A DNA stretch of 64,000 nucleotides from Bacillus sp. RAR_GA_16 (GCF_020165985.1 NZ_JAIUKZ010000001.1:488001-552000); one strand, 5' to 3'; shown: positions 50,165 through 59,644, counted from the first letter of the stretch. Notes: generated by a model from the sequence alone, not told the origin. Numbers and translations: made by a program.

Positions 50165-50408
50165 GGTAGTAGAGAGTTCAAAAACGTAGATGTTCCCTTC
50201 GGGAGAATGCCTGGTTTTGAACAATCTCTTATGGAAAGATTCAATCTATCGGTATACAATTGATGAACATGTCAATAATGATAATGTATAAATTGTTGAC
50301 GGTTGACGAATCATAATTAGGTTGTTGGTATTTTGACCGCCTAAGGGGATTATTCGGTTAGACAGCATGTCTAACCGAAGTTCGACGTTTTGAAGGAGGG
50401 TTTGTTGG
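50165..50408 (+). promoter_or_regulatory. rpsK-rpoA leader with two hairpins
   Basis: A 244-base gap within an otherwise compact operon. GTTCAAAA (50174-50181) can pair with TTTTGAAC (50214-50221), enclosing TTCCC-TTC-GGGAA. Further on TTCGGTTAGAC and GTCTAACCGAA (50353-50379) form a perfect 11-pair hairpin 16 bases before the rpoA ribosome site. No convincing -35/-10 pair was found. No T-run follows the second hairpin. Confidence 0.5.
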
Positions 50409-51353
50409 ATGATCGAAATCGAAAAGCCAAAAATTGAAGCGGTAGCTATCAACGAGGATGCTAAATACGGAAAGTTTGTTGTAGAACCATTAGAGCGTGG
50501 TTATGGAACTACCTTGGGTAATTCCCTTCGTCGTATCCTGTTATCTTCACTTCCTGGTGCTGCTGTTACATCTGTACAAATTGAAGGAGTTCTTCACGAA
50601 TTTTCTACAATTGAAGGCGTACATGAAGATGTAACAACTGTCATTCTTAATCTTAAGAAATTAGCTATGAAAGTTTACTCTGAAGAAGAGAAAACACTAG
50701 TAGTTGATGTGCAAGGCCCAGGGACGGTAACAGCTGGAGATATTACTCATGACAGCGACGTGGAGATCTTAAACCCTGACCTTCATATTGCTACCCTTTC
50801 TGCTAGTGCCCGTTTCCAAATGCGAATTACTGCAATTCGCGGAAGAGGCTATGTACAAGCGGAAGGAAACAAAAATGATGAACAGCCAATCGGAGTTATT
50901 CCGGTTGACTCGATCTTCACTCCTGTTTCTCGTGTTAACTACCAGGTTGAAAACACTCGCGTTGGCCAGGTAACTAATTATGACAAACTTACCCTCGATG
51001 TTTGGACAGATGGAAGCATTCGTCCTGAAGAAGCTGTATCTCTAGGCGCAAAGATTTTAAATGAACATTTAAATATCTTTGTCGGCTTAACTGATCAGGC
51101 TCAAAATGCTGAAATCATGGTCGAAAAAGAAGAGGATCAAAAAGAGAAAGTGCTTGAGATGACAATCGAAGAGCTCGATCTCTCAGTTCGTTCATATAAC
51201 TGCCTGAAGCGTGCTGGCATTAATACTGTTCAAGAACTGACTCAGAAGTCTGAAGAAGACATGATGAAAGTTCGTAACCTTGGACGTAAATCACTTGAAG
51301 AGGTACAAGAAAAGCTTGAAGAGCTTGGACTTGGACTTCGTAACGAAGAATAG
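50409..51353 (+). CDS. rpoA: DNA-directed RNA polymerase subunit alpha
   Basis: Alpha subunit of 314 residues. The N-terminal assembly domain has [20 protein letters not shown], and the C-terminal domain (about 245-314) with [20 protein letters not shown] and [11 protein letters not shown] binds UP-element DNA and activators. AAGGAGGG precedes ATG 50409. Beta and beta-prime are encoded at 24365-31563. Confidence 0.98.
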   Translation: MIEIEKPKIEAVAINEDAKYGKFVVEPLERGYGTTLGNSLRRILLSSLPGAAVTSVQIEGVLHEFSTIEGVHEDVTTVILNLKKLAMKVYSEEEKTLVVDVQGPGTVTAGDITHDSDVEILNPDLHIATLSASARFQMRITAIRGRGYVQAEGNKNDEQPIGVIPVDSIFTPVSRVNYQVENTRVGQVTNYDKLTLDVWTDGSIRPEEAVSLGAKILNEHLNIFVGLTDQAQNAEIMVEKEEDQKEKVLEMTIEELDLSVRSYNCLKRAGINTVQELTQKSEEDMMKVRNLGRKSLEEVQEKLEELGLGLRNEE

Positions 51354-51399
51354 ATATTTAAGTTGTTGATTTTATAAACAACAAAGGAGGGAATACTTC

Positions 51400-51762
51400 A
51401 TGGCATACCAAAAGTTAGGTCGTACGAGTGATACGCGTAAAGCGCTATTCCGTGACCTTGTTACAGATTTGATCATCAATGAACGTATTGAAACGACAGA
51501 ATCGAAGGCGAAAGAGCTTCGTTCTTTCATCGACAAAATGATTACGCTTGGTAAACGCGGAGATCTTCACGCACGTCGTCAAGCAGCTTCTTTCATCCGT
51601 AACGAAGTAGCGGATCAAGAAAGCGGTCAAGATGCAGTTCAAAAACTATTCAGCGATATCGCTCCTCGTTATGCAGAGCGTCAAGGCGGTTACTCTCGTA
51701 TCCGTAAGCTTGGACCACGCCGCGGTGACGGTGCTGAAATGGTTATCATCGAGCTAGTATAA
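51400..51762 (+). CDS. rplQ: 50S ribosomal protein L17
   Basis: A 120-residue L17: [19 protein letters not shown] and the C-terminal [28 protein letters not shown] precedes ATG 51400. Last gene of the super-operon, followed by terminators. Confidence 0.98.
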   Translation: MAYQKLGRTSDTRKALFRDLVTDLIINERIETTESKAKELRSFIDKMITLGKRGDLHARRQAASFIRNEVADQESGQDAVQKLFSDIAPRYAERQGGYSRIRKLGPRRGDGAEMVIIELV

Positions 51763-51775
51763 GACGCACTTGATT

Positions 51776-51827
51776 AAAAGGGCGGGACAGGATCTCGACA
51801 ATGGATACTGATTCTATGCCCTTTTTT
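51776..51827 (+). terminator. Terminator 1 after rplQ
   Basis: AAAAGGGC and GCCCTTTTTT pair across a 34-base loop, 13 bases after rplQ. The adjoining GTGCGTTT/AAACGCAC hairpin (51829-51852) may reinforce it. Confidence 0.65.
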
Positions 51828-51890
51828 CGTGCGTTTTTTTGTTTAAACGCACATTCTCAAGTGGTTGCATGCTGCTTGCCATTAAAGAAA

Positions 51891-51915
51891 GTCTGGCAGA
51901 TGCCAGGCTTTTTTT
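51891..51915 (+). terminator. Terminator 2 after rplQ
   Basis: GTCTGGCA-GA-TGCCAGGC (one wobble) followed by seven T. Confidence 0.85.
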
Positions 51916-51957
51916 ATAGGATTAGATGCTGGCATAGCGATTGATATGCTGATAGGA

Positions 51958-51989
51958 AAAAGCGGCGGTTTTGCTGCCCGCCTTTTTTT
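51958..51989 (+). terminator. Terminator 3 before ecfA1
   Basis: GGCGG and CCGCC around a nine-base loop, then seven T. It lies 66 bases before the ecfA1 start, so it could also act as an attenuator for the ecf genes. Confidence 0.65.
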
Positions 51990-52055
51990 CGCACCAGTAT
52001 CCTTAGCCAGAGGCGAGATCACCGCTTGAAATTAGCAGAGGTAGGAGGAACGAGT

Positions 52056-52895
52056 ATGGAAGAACTAATCACCGTTCAAGATGTATCCTTTCGATATCAG
52101 GAAGATCAGCCGCATGTGTTAGATGGGGTATCACTATCTGTTTATAAAGGCGAGTGGCTAGCCATTGTTGGGCACAACGGCTCAGGGAAGTCGACGCTTG
52201 CTAAACTTCTAAATGGATTGCAACTTCCTGAAAAAGGTGATGTTCTCGTTGAAGGGTACAATAGTCGAGATGAGGAAAGCATTTGGGAAATTCGAAGAAG
52301 AGTAGGCATCGTGTTTCAGAATCCTGATAATCAGTTTGTTGGCACCTCCGTTCGAGATGATGTTGCATTTGGACTTGAGAATAGTGGGATGGCTAGAGAA
52401 CTAATGTTAGAACGAATAAATGAGAGCGTCCAAAAGGTCCGAATGGAAGATTACCTTGACCAGGAGCCCCATCGTCTTTCTGGTGGGCAAAAGCAGCGGG
52501 TAGCGATTGCAGGAATTATCGCTTTGAGACCATCGATTGTGATTTTAGATGAGGCGACATCAATGCTTGATCCAGCCGGACGTAAAGAAGTATTGCAAAC
52601 CATGCGTAAGTTAAAGGAAGAAGAAGGTATGACGGTTATCTCCATTACCCATGATCTTGAAGAAGCAGCACAGGCCGATCGCCTCGTCGTAATGAATGCT
52701 GGAGAAGTCATTGATGAAGGACTTCCGGTAGAAGTCTTTAAAAAAGGGGACATGCTGGAGCAAATCGGTTTAGATTTGCCGTTTCCGCTTCAGGTGCAGC
52801 GAGCACTCAGCGACAAAGGATATGATTTCTCAAGGCTTACTTTATCTCAGGAGGAATTGGTGAACGAGTTATGGACATTACAATTAAAGGTTTAG
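52056..52895 (+). CDS. ecfA1: ECF transporter ATPase EcfA1
   Basis: One of the two ATPases of the shared energy-coupling-factor module that powers vitamin uptake with separate S components. The 279 residues have Walker A GHNGSGKST, Q-loop FQNPDNQFVG, signature LSGGQKQRVAIAG and Walker B VILDEATSMLD. ATG 52056 follows GTAGGAGGAA; TTG 52026 is an unlikely extension. The 3' end overlaps ecfA2 by 25 bases. Confidence 0.95.
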   Translation: MEELITVQDVSFRYQEDQPHVLDGVSLSVYKGEWLAIVGHNGSGKSTLAKLLNGLQLPEKGDVLVEGYNSRDEESIWEIRRRVGIVFQNPDNQFVGTSVRDDVAFGLENSGMARELMLERINESVQKVRMEDYLDQEPHRLSGGQKQRVAIAGIIALRPSIVILDEATSMLDPAGRKEVLQTMRKLKEEEGMTVISITHDLEEAAQADRLVVMNAGEVIDEGLPVEVFKKGDMLEQIGLDLPFPLQVQRALSDKGYDFSRLTLSQEELVNELWTLQLKV

Positions 52896-53740
52896 AGCAT
52901 TCGTACAGTAAAGGCACACCATTTGAACGAAAAGCTCTTTCAAACATAAATCTATCGATTCCATCAGGGACGTTTCAAACCATCATTGGGCACACGGGAT
53001 CAGGAAAGTCGACGTTAATTCAGCATTTAAATGGCCTTCTTAAGCCTACGCAGGGTAGTATTCAAATTGGCGACTTTAAAATTCAAGCGGGTGTAAAAGA
53101 GAAAAGGTTAAAAGCATTGAGAAAACATGTCGGGATAGTTTTTCAATATCCAGAACATCAGCTTTTTGAAGAAACCATTGAGAAAGACATTCTTTTTGGC
53201 CCGCTAAACTTTGGTGTGCCAGAAGAAGAAGCGAAGAAGCGTGCAGCAAGACTTATTCAACAGGTCGGTCTCGATGAATCGTATCTTAGTCGCTCTCCGT
53301 TTGATTTAAGTGGCGGCCAAATGAGACGGGTAGCCATTGCGGGTGTGCTGGCGATGAAACCATCCATTCTTATACTAGATGAGCCCACCGCCGGACTCGA
53401 CCCACGGGGAAGACGCGAGATTATGGATCTGTTTTATCGTCTACATCAAGAAGAGGGGTTAACGACCATTCTCGTCACTCACAGCATGGAAGATGCAGCC
53501 CGCTTTTCTGACGACATTCTGATTATGGAAAAGGGGGGGATCGCCCTGCAAGGAAATCCTGACACTATTTTCTCTAACCCAGAAGCTTTAAAAAATCTAA
53601 GCCTTGATGTTCCAGAAACAGTCCAGTTCATTCATCGCCTAGAAGAGCGGTTTAATAAGAATCTTCCTCATAGTGTTTTTACGCTTGAAGCGGCAGTGGA
53701 TGCAGCGTTATCGGTTTTGCAGAAAGGAGAAGATTCCTAA
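52871..53740 (+). CDS. ecfA2: ECF transporter ATPase EcfA2
   Basis: Second ATPase of the ECF module, 289 residues: Walker A GHTGSGKST, FQYPEHQLFEE, signature LSGGQMRRVAIAG, Walker B LILDEPTAGLD. The start lies inside ecfA1 with TCAGGAGG upstream; the stop overlaps the ecfT start. Confidence 0.95.
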   Translation: MDITIKGLEHSYSKGTPFERKALSNINLSIPSGTFQTIIGHTGSGKSTLIQHLNGLLKPTQGSIQIGDFKIQAGVKEKRLKALRKHVGIVFQYPEHQLFEETIEKDILFGPLNFGVPEEEAKKRAARLIQQVGLDESYLSRSPFDLSGGQMRRVAIAGVLAMKPSILILDEPTAGLDPRGRREIMDLFYRLHQEEGLTTILVTHSMEDAARFSDDILIMEKGGIALQGNPDTIFSNPEALKNLSLDVPETVQFIHRLEERFNKNLPHSVFTLEAAVDAALSVLQKGEDS

Positions 53741-54534
53741 TGCAAAATATTATTATTGGGCAGTATGTACCAGGGCAATCGTTTATTCATAAACTTGATC
53801 CGAGAGCGAAACTGCTAACGGCATTTCTTTTTGTCATTATCGTCTTTTTAGCGAATAATTGGATCACCTATGCATTGCTAGGGGCTTTTACCTTACTAGC
53901 GATATTCGTCTCGAAATTACCACTTCGCTATATTTATAATGGATTAAAGCCGATCTTGCTCGTCATCATTTTAACGTTTTTACTCCACGTGTTTTTAACA
54001 AAAGAAGGGCCTTTGCTTTTGGACTTGGGCTTTCTTGAAGTGTATGAAGGCGGTGTGGAGCAAGGGATCTTTATCTCGCTTCGACTTTTATTTTTAATTA
54101 TGATTACTTCTCTGTTAACTCTTACCACTACGCCTATTGATATTACAGTAGGGATTGAAACCTTGCTTGGTCCCATGAAGAAAATTGGCTTACCCGTTCA
54201 TGAATTTGCTCTAATGATGTCCATCGCGCTTAGGTTTATTCCTACGCTTTTGGAAGAGACAGAGAAGATCATGAAAGCTCAATCAGCACGTGGTGCGCAA
54301 TTTTCAAGTGGTCCAATAAAAGAACGCTTAAAAAGTATTGTGCCGCTTCTTGTTCCACTCTTTGTCAGTGCGTTTAAACGTGCAGAGGATCTTGCGATGG
54401 CAATGGAAGCAAGAGGGTACCGCGGGGGAGAAGGCAGAACGAGCATACGTTTACTAAAATGGTCTGGAAAAGATACAACGTTATTTATCATTCTTCTCCT
54501 GCTCTGTGTTAGTTTACTACTGTTAAGAAGTTAG
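53740..54534 (+). CDS. ecfT: ECF transporter transmembrane protein EcfT
   Basis: Membrane scaffold joining the ATPases to substrate-binding S components. The 264 residues have several hydrophobic spans and the two coupling motifs with A-R-G, SARGAQF and EARGYRGG, that contact EcfA1 and EcfA2. No S component is encoded nearby, so this is the shared (group II) module. Overlaps ecfA2 by one base. Confidence 0.95.
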   Translation: MQNIIIGQYVPGQSFIHKLDPRAKLLTAFLFVIIVFLANNWITYALLGAFTLLAIFVSKLPLRYIYNGLKPILLVIILTFLLHVFLTKEGPLLLDLGFLEVYEGGVEQGIFISLRLLFLIMITSLLTLTTTPIDITVGIETLLGPMKKIGLPVHEFALMMSIALRFIPTLLEETEKIMKAQSARGAQFSSGPIKERLKSIVPLLVPLFVSAFKRAEDLAMAMEARGYRGGEGRTSIRLLKWSGKDTTLFIILLLLCVSLLLLRS

Positions 54535-54547
54535 GAGAGAATGTGAG

Positions 54548-55288
54548 ATGCAACGGATAAAAATGACGCTCTCTTATGATGGGACGGCCTTTAATGGCTA
54601 TCAGGTGCAGCCTAATGGTCGCACCGTTCAGGAGGAAGTGCAGCGAGCCTTAAAGCAAATGCACAAAGGGGAACCCATTCTAGTTACAGGATCTGGAAGA
54701 ACTGATGCGCGAGTGCATGCGTATGGGCAGGTGATTCATTTTGATACCATGCTCTCGATTCCTCTAGAAAATTGGACTCGAGCTTTAAATGCTCAGCTTC
54801 CTGGGGATGTGAGAGTATTGCACACAGAAGCTGTATCGAGTGATTTTCATGCAAGGTACGACGTTGTAAGAAAGACTTACCAATACCGAGTGCACAATCG
54901 TGCAGCGGTTGACGTCTTTAGAAGAAACTACACGGTGCATGAGCCGTACACACTTAATGTGTTGGAGATGAAGCGTGCAGCTGCTGCTCTCATTGGTGAG
55001 CATGACTTTACCTCTTTCTGCGCTAGTAAGACAGATGTGAAGAATAAAGTGAGGACCATTTATCGAATTGAAATTGAGCAAATGCAAGACGAGTTAGTTT
55101 TTACATTCGAAGGGAGCGGCTTCCTTTATAACATGGTTCGCATTCTAATGGGCACGTTACTTGAAGTAGGGAAGGGGCGTCGTTCAGCTAATGAAATGTC
55201 GTCCATCCTTATGGCAAAAGATCGTAACAAAGCAGGAAAAACAGCTCCTCCTCATGGACTCTATTTATGGGAAGTCTCGTATTCTTAG
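54548..55288 (+). CDS. truA: tRNA pseudouridine(38-40) synthase TruA
   Basis: Makes pseudouridine in the tRNA anticodon arm. The 246 residues have the catalytic aspartate in GSGRTDARVHA (about 50-60) and the conserved FHARYDVVRKTYQYRV. It follows ecfT by 13 bases, as in other Bacilli. Confidence 0.96.
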   Translation: MQRIKMTLSYDGTAFNGYQVQPNGRTVQEEVQRALKQMHKGEPILVTGSGRTDARVHAYGQVIHFDTMLSIPLENWTRALNAQLPGDVRVLHTEAVSSDFHARYDVVRKTYQYRVHNRAAVDVFRRNYTVHEPYTLNVLEMKRAAAALIGEHDFTSFCASKTDVKNKVRTIYRIEIEQMQDELVFTFEGSGFLYNMVRILMGTLLEVGKGRRSANEMSSILMAKDRNKAGKTAPPHGLYLWEVSYS

Positions 55289-55313
55289 AAAAGGAAAGAA
55301 AGTTCTTAAACAC

Positions 55314-55342
55314 TTGACATTTGTCTCCCAGTATTATAAGAT
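55314..55342 (+). promoter_or_regulatory. Sigma-A promoter of rplM-rpsI
   Basis: TTGACA (55314-55319), 17 bases, TAAGAT (55337-55342). Confidence 0.65.
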
Positions 55343-55347
55343 ATTCT

Positions 55348-55420
55348 TTGGTATTTCTACATCCACTTGCCCCGGATTTAGAAATCTGACTGACAACTGA
55401 CAATGAAATTTCTGTGGTAG
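55348..55420 (+). ncRNA. Ribosomal protein L13 leader
   Basis: ATTTCTACATCCACTTGCCC followed by CGGATTTAGAAAT matches the pattern of the Bacillales L13 leader, with ATTTCT/AGAAAT closing a stem and a second pairing of AGAAATC with GAAATTTCT further on. It lies between promoter and rplM. Control by L13 is inferred. Confidence 0.75.
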
Positions 55421-55458
55421 TTTTAAAATAAATTGGATTGATTTTAGGAGGGAAACTC

Positions 55459-55896
55459 ATGCGTACAACATTTATGGCTAAAGGCCACGAAGTCGAGCGC
55501 AAATGGTACATCGTTGATGCTGAAGGTCAAACACTTGGCCGTCTTGCTAGTGAAGTAGCAGCGATCCTACGCGGTAAAAATAAAGTAACTTTCACACCTC
55601 ACGTTGACACTGGTGATCATGTAATCATCCTTAACGCTGAGAAAATTGAACTAACTGGTAACAAACTAAATGACAAGATGTACTACCGTCATAGTGGACA
55701 CCCAGGTGGTTTGAAATCAAGAAATGCTCTTGAAATGCGTACTAACCGTTCTGAGCAAATGCTTGAACTTGCAATCAAAGGTATGCTTCCAAAGAACAGC
55801 CTTGGTCGCCAAATGATTAAAAAGCTTCACGTATTCGCTGGTAGCGAGCACAATCACCAGGCTCAACAGCCTGAAAAATACGAACTAAGAGGATAA
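55459..55896 (+). CDS. rplM: 50S ribosomal protein L13
   Basis: A 145-residue L13: [20 protein letters not shown] and [22 protein letters not shown] 55459 follows TAGGAGGG; TTG 55438 is a spurious extension. Confidence 0.98.
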   Translation: MRTTFMAKGHEVERKWYIVDAEGQTLGRLASEVAAILRGKNKVTFTPHVDTGDHVIILNAEKIELTGNKLNDKMYYRHSGHPGGLKSRNALEMRTNRSEQMLELAIKGMLPKNSLGRQMIKKLHVFAGSEHNHQAQQPEKYELRG

Positions 55897-55915
55897 TTAA
55901 AAGGAGGGAATCAAC

Positions 55916-56308
55916 TTGGCACAAGTACAATACAACGGCACTGGCCGACGTAAACACTCTGTAGCACGCGTACGTTTACTTCCTGGTAACGGACGTATGG
56001 TTATTAACAACCGTGAGATCGACGACTATTTCGATCTAGAAACACTTAAGCTTATCTCTAAGCAACCACTAGTTGAAACTGGCACTGAAGGCACTTACGA
56101 TATTTTCGTAAATGTTAGCGGTGGTGGATTCACTGGACAAGCAGGCGCGATCCGTCACGGTATCGCTCGTGCACTTCTACAAGCTGATCCGGAATCACGC
56201 GCAACACTTAAGAGCGCTGGCTTCCTAACTCGTGATGCTCGTATGAAAGAACGTAAAAAATACGGTCTTAAAGCAGCACGTCGTGCACCTCAGTTCTCAA
56301 AACGTTAA
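55916..56308 (+). CDS. rpsI: 30S ribosomal protein S9
   Basis: A 130-residue S9 whose C-terminal tail RRAPQFSKR reaches P-site tRNA. N-terminal [20 protein letters not shown]. It uses a TTG start after AAGGAGGG. A terminator follows. Confidence 0.98.
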   Translation: MAQVQYNGTGRRKHSVARVRLLPGNGRMVINNREIDDYFDLETLKLISKQPLVETGTEGTYDIFVNVSGGGFTGQAGAIRHGIARALLQADPESRATLKSAGFLTRDARMKERKKYGLKAARRAPQFSKR

Positions 56309-56321
56309 TTTGTTTTATTCA

Positions 56322-56350
56322 AAACCTCTGGCTTCGAGCCGGAGGTTTTT
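56322..56350 (+). terminator. rplM-rpsI terminator
   Basis: AACCTCTGGC and GCCGGAGGTT (one wobble) around TTCGA, then a T-run. Confidence 0.92.
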
Positions 56351-56479
56351 TGTGTTGTTTTAGACATGAGCAATCGAAAAGCGGGATCTCTAAAACTGAA
56401 GGAATTACCAGTTCACATATCGTATACTCCCTGACGCTTGAGTGAGACTAAACTCAAACAAGTCGAGAGGATGGGTGAG

Positions 56480-56917
56480 ATGGACAATGTGATTACCGTA
56501 TTCAAAGAACGCCAGCGTCATAAGCGCCTTGAATTCGAACGGAGAGTTTTAATTGAAATATCACTAAAGGAGTTATCTGATAACATCAGGGAGATGTTTT
56601 CTCCATTTTTCTCTGAGGCTATTCTCTACAAAGGAGATGTTGAGAATGTATGTATGGATATTGCCATTGAAGCGTATTTGCTGGGCGCAGAGTATAGCAA
56701 GTTCTCTTATTATGGAGAACCGATGACGATGGTGCATAAGCGTTGTTTTAAATTGGAGAAAGCGCTCATCGAAGCGCTCTTTGACTATTGGCTTTTTTGG
56801 AAAACGTCAGAGGGGTATGAAGAGTCCTTACAAATCACGTGTGATGTTTTTGTTTCAAGTTGGTGGAAAGCAGGTTGTGAAAAAGGTATGATGAGACGTC
56901 GCCTTCGCCTCCAATAG
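56480..56917 (+). CDS. DUF2521 family protein (YbaK-like), unknown function
   Basis: A 145-residue soluble protein from ATG 56480, preceded by GAGAGG; in-frame starts at ATG 56471 and TTG 56438 would add 3 or 14 residues. The sequence is helical and charged (KERQRHKRLEFERRVLIEIS) with aromatic W-F-W clusters (DYWLFWKTSEGYEE; SSWWKAGCEKG). It sits where B. subtilis has ybaK, between rpsI and cwlD. I recognise the family by position and pattern but know no function. Confidence 0.75.
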   Translation: MDNVITVFKERQRHKRLEFERRVLIEISLKELSDNIREMFSPFFSEAILYKGDVENVCMDIAIEAYLLGAEYSKFSYYGEPMTMVHKRCFKLEKALIEALFDYWLFWKTSEGYEESLQITCDVFVSSWWKAGCEKGMMRRRLRLQ

Positions 56918-56998
56918 ACGATAAAGTTTCAAGACTAATTCTTTCACCTGTCCCATATAGATAAGGTAGGACAAAATAAGGGGCGGTGTTGGAAAAGT

Positions 56999-57712
56999 AT
57001 GAAGAAGTGGTATAAGCGACTTGGCGTTGCCACTGGTATCATCGTGCTGTTATTTATCATTAATTACAAATTTGCCATTGATTCTTCATGGGATGCCTGG
57101 CATCTACCTTTATCAGGCCAGGTCATTGTAATTGATCCCGGTCACGGGGGCGCTGATGGAGGAGCGGTAGGAAATAATATCGTAGAAAAAGATATTGCTC
57201 TCAAAATATCTCTTAAGTTAAGGGATTATCTTCAGGAAGCGGGTGCGCTTGTCATCATGACAAGAGAGACGGATACAGACCTGGCATCTGAAGGAACGAA
57301 AGGACTAAGTAATCGAAAAGCAGAGGATTTAAGAAATCGAGTTGAGCTGATCAACGAAGGAAGCCATAACTTATTTGTTAGTATTCATTTAAATGCCATT
57401 CCTTCTTCGAGATGGAGTGGAGCTCAAACATTCTATAATCCAGCGAATAAAGAAAGTGAGGCGTTATCACGTTTTATTCAAAATGAAATAAAGAGAAATT
57501 TAGAAAATACAAATCGACTTGCGAAGAATATGGACAGTGTTTATTTACTTAGAGAAGCTGAAATTCCAGGATCCCTCGTGGAGGTAGGTTTTCTTTCAAA
57601 TCCCTCGGAGAGAGAACTATTGAATACGGACACCTATCAGAACAAAGTAGCAGCATCTATTTACCAGGGGATTATTCGTTATGCCACTAATGAGCCAGTG
57701 CCAGAAGAATAA
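56999..57712 (+). CDS. cwlD: N-acetylmuramoyl-L-alanine amidase CwlD
   Basis: Needed, with PdaA, to form muramic-delta-lactam in spore cortex. The 237 residues start with a signal/anchor helix (VATGIIVLLFIINYKFAI) and an Amidase_3 domain: zinc ligands in VIDPGHGGADGGA, a glutamate in EKDIAL, SIHLNAIPSS, and the catalytic VEVGFLSNPSE. Upstream CATATAGAT resembles a sigma-E -10 element; no sure promoter. Encoded with other spore genes gerD, kbaA and pdaB. Confidence 0.94.
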   Translation: MKKWYKRLGVATGIIVLLFIINYKFAIDSSWDAWHLPLSGQVIVIDPGHGGADGGAVGNNIVEKDIALKISLKLRDYLQEAGALVIMTRETDTDLASEGTKGLSNRKAEDLRNRVELINEGSHNLFVSIHLNAIPSSRWSGAQTFYNPANKESEALSRFIQNEIKRNLENTNRLAKNMDSVYLLREAEIPGSLVEVGFLSNPSERELLNTDTYQNKVAASIYQGIIRYATNEPVPEE

Positions 57713-57823
57713 GTACTGGCTCGTTTCAAGAAAAGCAATTTCACGTGAAGCGCCGTAGTCAAAACTCTCTGAATGATATGTTATACTAGCAATGTAATCG
57801 AATTCAGAGAAGGTGGTGCCTCC

Positions 57824-58858
57824 ATGTTAACGAAAGATCAGGTCGTTGAATTACTACAAAAGGTGCAAGATCCTATTTTACATAAAAGTATCACGATTCG
57901 TGATGTGAAAACGAAGGAAGGCTATGTCAGTGTGAAGGTAGCCCTTGCTCAAACGGAATCAGCTGAGCAAATGAAGGTTCAGCAGGAGATTGTTGACACG
58001 CTAAAAGGCGCTGGTGCGGAATCTGTTGGGTTACGATTTGAACAATTAGCCGATGAAGAGCTTCCTGAGGGAACGTCTGCTAACCCAGATCTTCCTCCAT
58101 TGCTTTCTCCAGAGAGTAAAACACAGTTTATTGCAGTAGCGAGTGGTAAAGGGGGCGTTGGGAAATCAACGGTTACTGTAAACCTTGCAACGTCACTAGC
58201 TCGCCTTGGGGAAAAAGTCGGTATCATTGATGCGGATATTTATGGGTTTAGCGTTCCAGATATGATGGGAATCGAAACGAGACCAAAAGTTGAAAATGAG
58301 AAAATTTACCCTGTTGAGCGTTTTGGCGTTAAAGTCATGTCAATGGCATTCTTTGTAGAGGATAACGCTCCAGTTATCTGGCGTGGGCCAATGCTTGGCA
58401 AAATGCTAAATAACTTCTTTAGCGAAGTTGATTGGGGAGAATTAGATTACCTTCTACTTGATTTACCACCAGGAACAGGTGATGTGGCGCTTGATGTTCA
58501 TACGATGCTTCCGGCATCAAAAGAAATTATTGTCACAACACCGCATGCAACGGCTGCATTCGTTGCAGCAAGAGCGGGGGCAATGGCGCTTAAGACAAAA
58601 CACGAAGTCCTTGGTGTCGTAGAAAATATGTCTTACTTTGAAAGTAAAGTAACGGGAGAAAAAGAGTATGTCTTTGGCCAGGGTGGCGGAGATAAATTAG
58701 CTTCTGAATTATCAACAGATATTCTTGGCAGACTTCCTCTTGGGCAACCAGACTTTGACGAAGCTGAATTCGCGCCCTCTGTCTATCAAGAAGATCATCC
58801 AATCGGAATGCAGTATCTTCAAATTGCTAATGAGATTATCAAGAGAACTGCTGAATAA
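57824..58858 (+). CDS. salA: Mrp/NBP35-type P-loop ATPase SalA
   Basis: A 344-residue ParA/MinD-like ATPase. The N-terminal part (about 1-85) is a MIP18/DUF59-type domain, followed by deviant Walker A SGKGGVGKST near 110-119 and DADIYGFSVPDMMG and LDLPPGTGDV. Homologues act as iron-sulphur carriers; in B. subtilis SalA also represses scoC. I saw no CxxC near the C-terminus, so the Fe-S role here is unsure. ATG 57824 follows GAAGGTGGTG. A TGTTATACT extended -10 lies at 57779-57787. Confidence 0.92.
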   Translation: MLTKDQVVELLQKVQDPILHKSITIRDVKTKEGYVSVKVALAQTESAEQMKVQQEIVDTLKGAGAESVGLRFEQLADEELPEGTSANPDLPPLLSPESKTQFIAVASGKGGVGKSTVTVNLATSLARLGEKVGIIDADIYGFSVPDMMGIETRPKVENEKIYPVERFGVKVMSMAFFVEDNAPVIWRGPMLGKMLNNFFSEVDWGELDYLLLDLPPGTGDVALDVHTMLPASKEIIVTTPHATAAFVAARAGAMALKTKHEVLGVVENMSYFESKVTGEKEYVFGQGGGDKLASELSTDILGRLPLGQPDFDEAEFAPSVYQEDHPIGMQYLQIANEIIKRTAE

Positions 58859-58863
58859 AAAGG

Positions 58864-58892
58864 AAAGGACATGCTTCCCAGCATGTCCTTTT
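58864..58892. terminator. Bidirectional terminator between salA and gerD
   Basis: AAAGGACATGCT and AGCATGTCCTTT form a perfect 12-pair stem around TCCC, with T-rich sequence on the + side and A-rich (T-rich in the other strand) on the left. It serves the converging salA and gerD. Confidence 0.9.
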
Positions 58893-58899
58893 GTTCGTT

Positions 58900-59535
58900 T
58901 TATTCCTGACCAGAATTAGAGCTTCCCCCACTCTTTGAATCAGAATTACTTGATCCTGTTCCTTCCTCTTTCCCACCACCAGAAGATTTCAGTTGCTCTG
59001 ACGTAATTCCGGTAAGCATTTCCTGAATCTTAGCTTGAAATAGTGGGCTTTCAAATGTTTCGGCGATTAAATCTTTAATTTGCTGACGGGATTGCTTACT
59101 TTCAAGGAGTTGTAAATAGTGTTTTTCCATGACTGGATCTTGAAGCAGATCCATCATTTTTTCCTGATAGTCAGGATCATCCATGAGAGATTTGAATAAT
59201 TTCTTGTTCTCATCCTGAATGTTTTTGGCGAAATTCTCAACGAACGTAGGGTCTTTCAACATTTCCTGCCAATATGCTTTTCCTTCTTCAGTCGTAAGCA
59301 CTTTCTGTATCGTTTCTTTCACAAATGGCTGTTCCATAACGAGCTGTTTCTTTATTTCTTCATCTGACATCACTTCTTGAATCGCTTTTTTTCCTTCGTC
59401 GGATTTTAGCAAGTCGACAAGCATTTTTTTCGTTTCTTCGTAATTGGCCTGAGATCCTTCAGCAGAACCGGTAGCACAACCAGCGATAAGAAAAATGACG
59501 AATGCGAGTGTAAGTAGTCTGAAACGCTGACTCAT
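58900..59535 (-). CDS. gerD: Spore germination lipoprotein GerD
   Basis: Inner-membrane lipoprotein that clusters nutrient germinant receptors in the spore. From the ATG at 59535 (AAAGGAG upstream) it has 211 residues: a signal peptide ending in the lipobox LIAGC with lipidated C20, a long helical body, and a Gly/Ser-rich C-terminal tail (SSGGGKEEGTGSSNSDSKSG). An in-frame ATG 21 bases further upstream is less likely. The tail makes it longer than the B. subtilis protein. Confidence 0.93.
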   Translation of the reverse strand: MSQRFRLLTLAFVIFLIAGCATGSAEGSQANYEETKKMLVDLLKSDEGKKAIQEVMSDEEIKKQLVMEQPFVKETIQKVLTTEEGKAYWQEMLKDPTFVENFAKNIQDENKKLFKSLMDDPDYQEKMMDLLQDPVMEKHYLQLLESKQSRQQIKDLIAETFESPLFQAKIQEMLTGITSEQLKSSGGGKEEGTGSSNSDSKSGGSSNSGQE

Positions 59536-59635
59536 AATACTGCGCTCCTTTCTCAAGATCTTATTCTTAATATTAGGCGAAACTGTGAATTTATACCCGG
59601 TGAATAAAGGAAGGGTAGCAATTTAAAAGTGGCAT

Positions 59636-59644
59636 TGGTACAAT
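59636..59644 (+). promoter_or_regulatory. Possible extended -10 promoter of kbaA
   Basis: TGGTACAAT is a good extended -10 element, 40 bases before the kbaA start; the -35 region is weak. Confidence 0.35.

Noticed and set aside
51829-51852. GTGCGTTT/AAACGCAC hairpin as a separate terminator
   Set aside because: T residues are in its arm and loop rather than after it.
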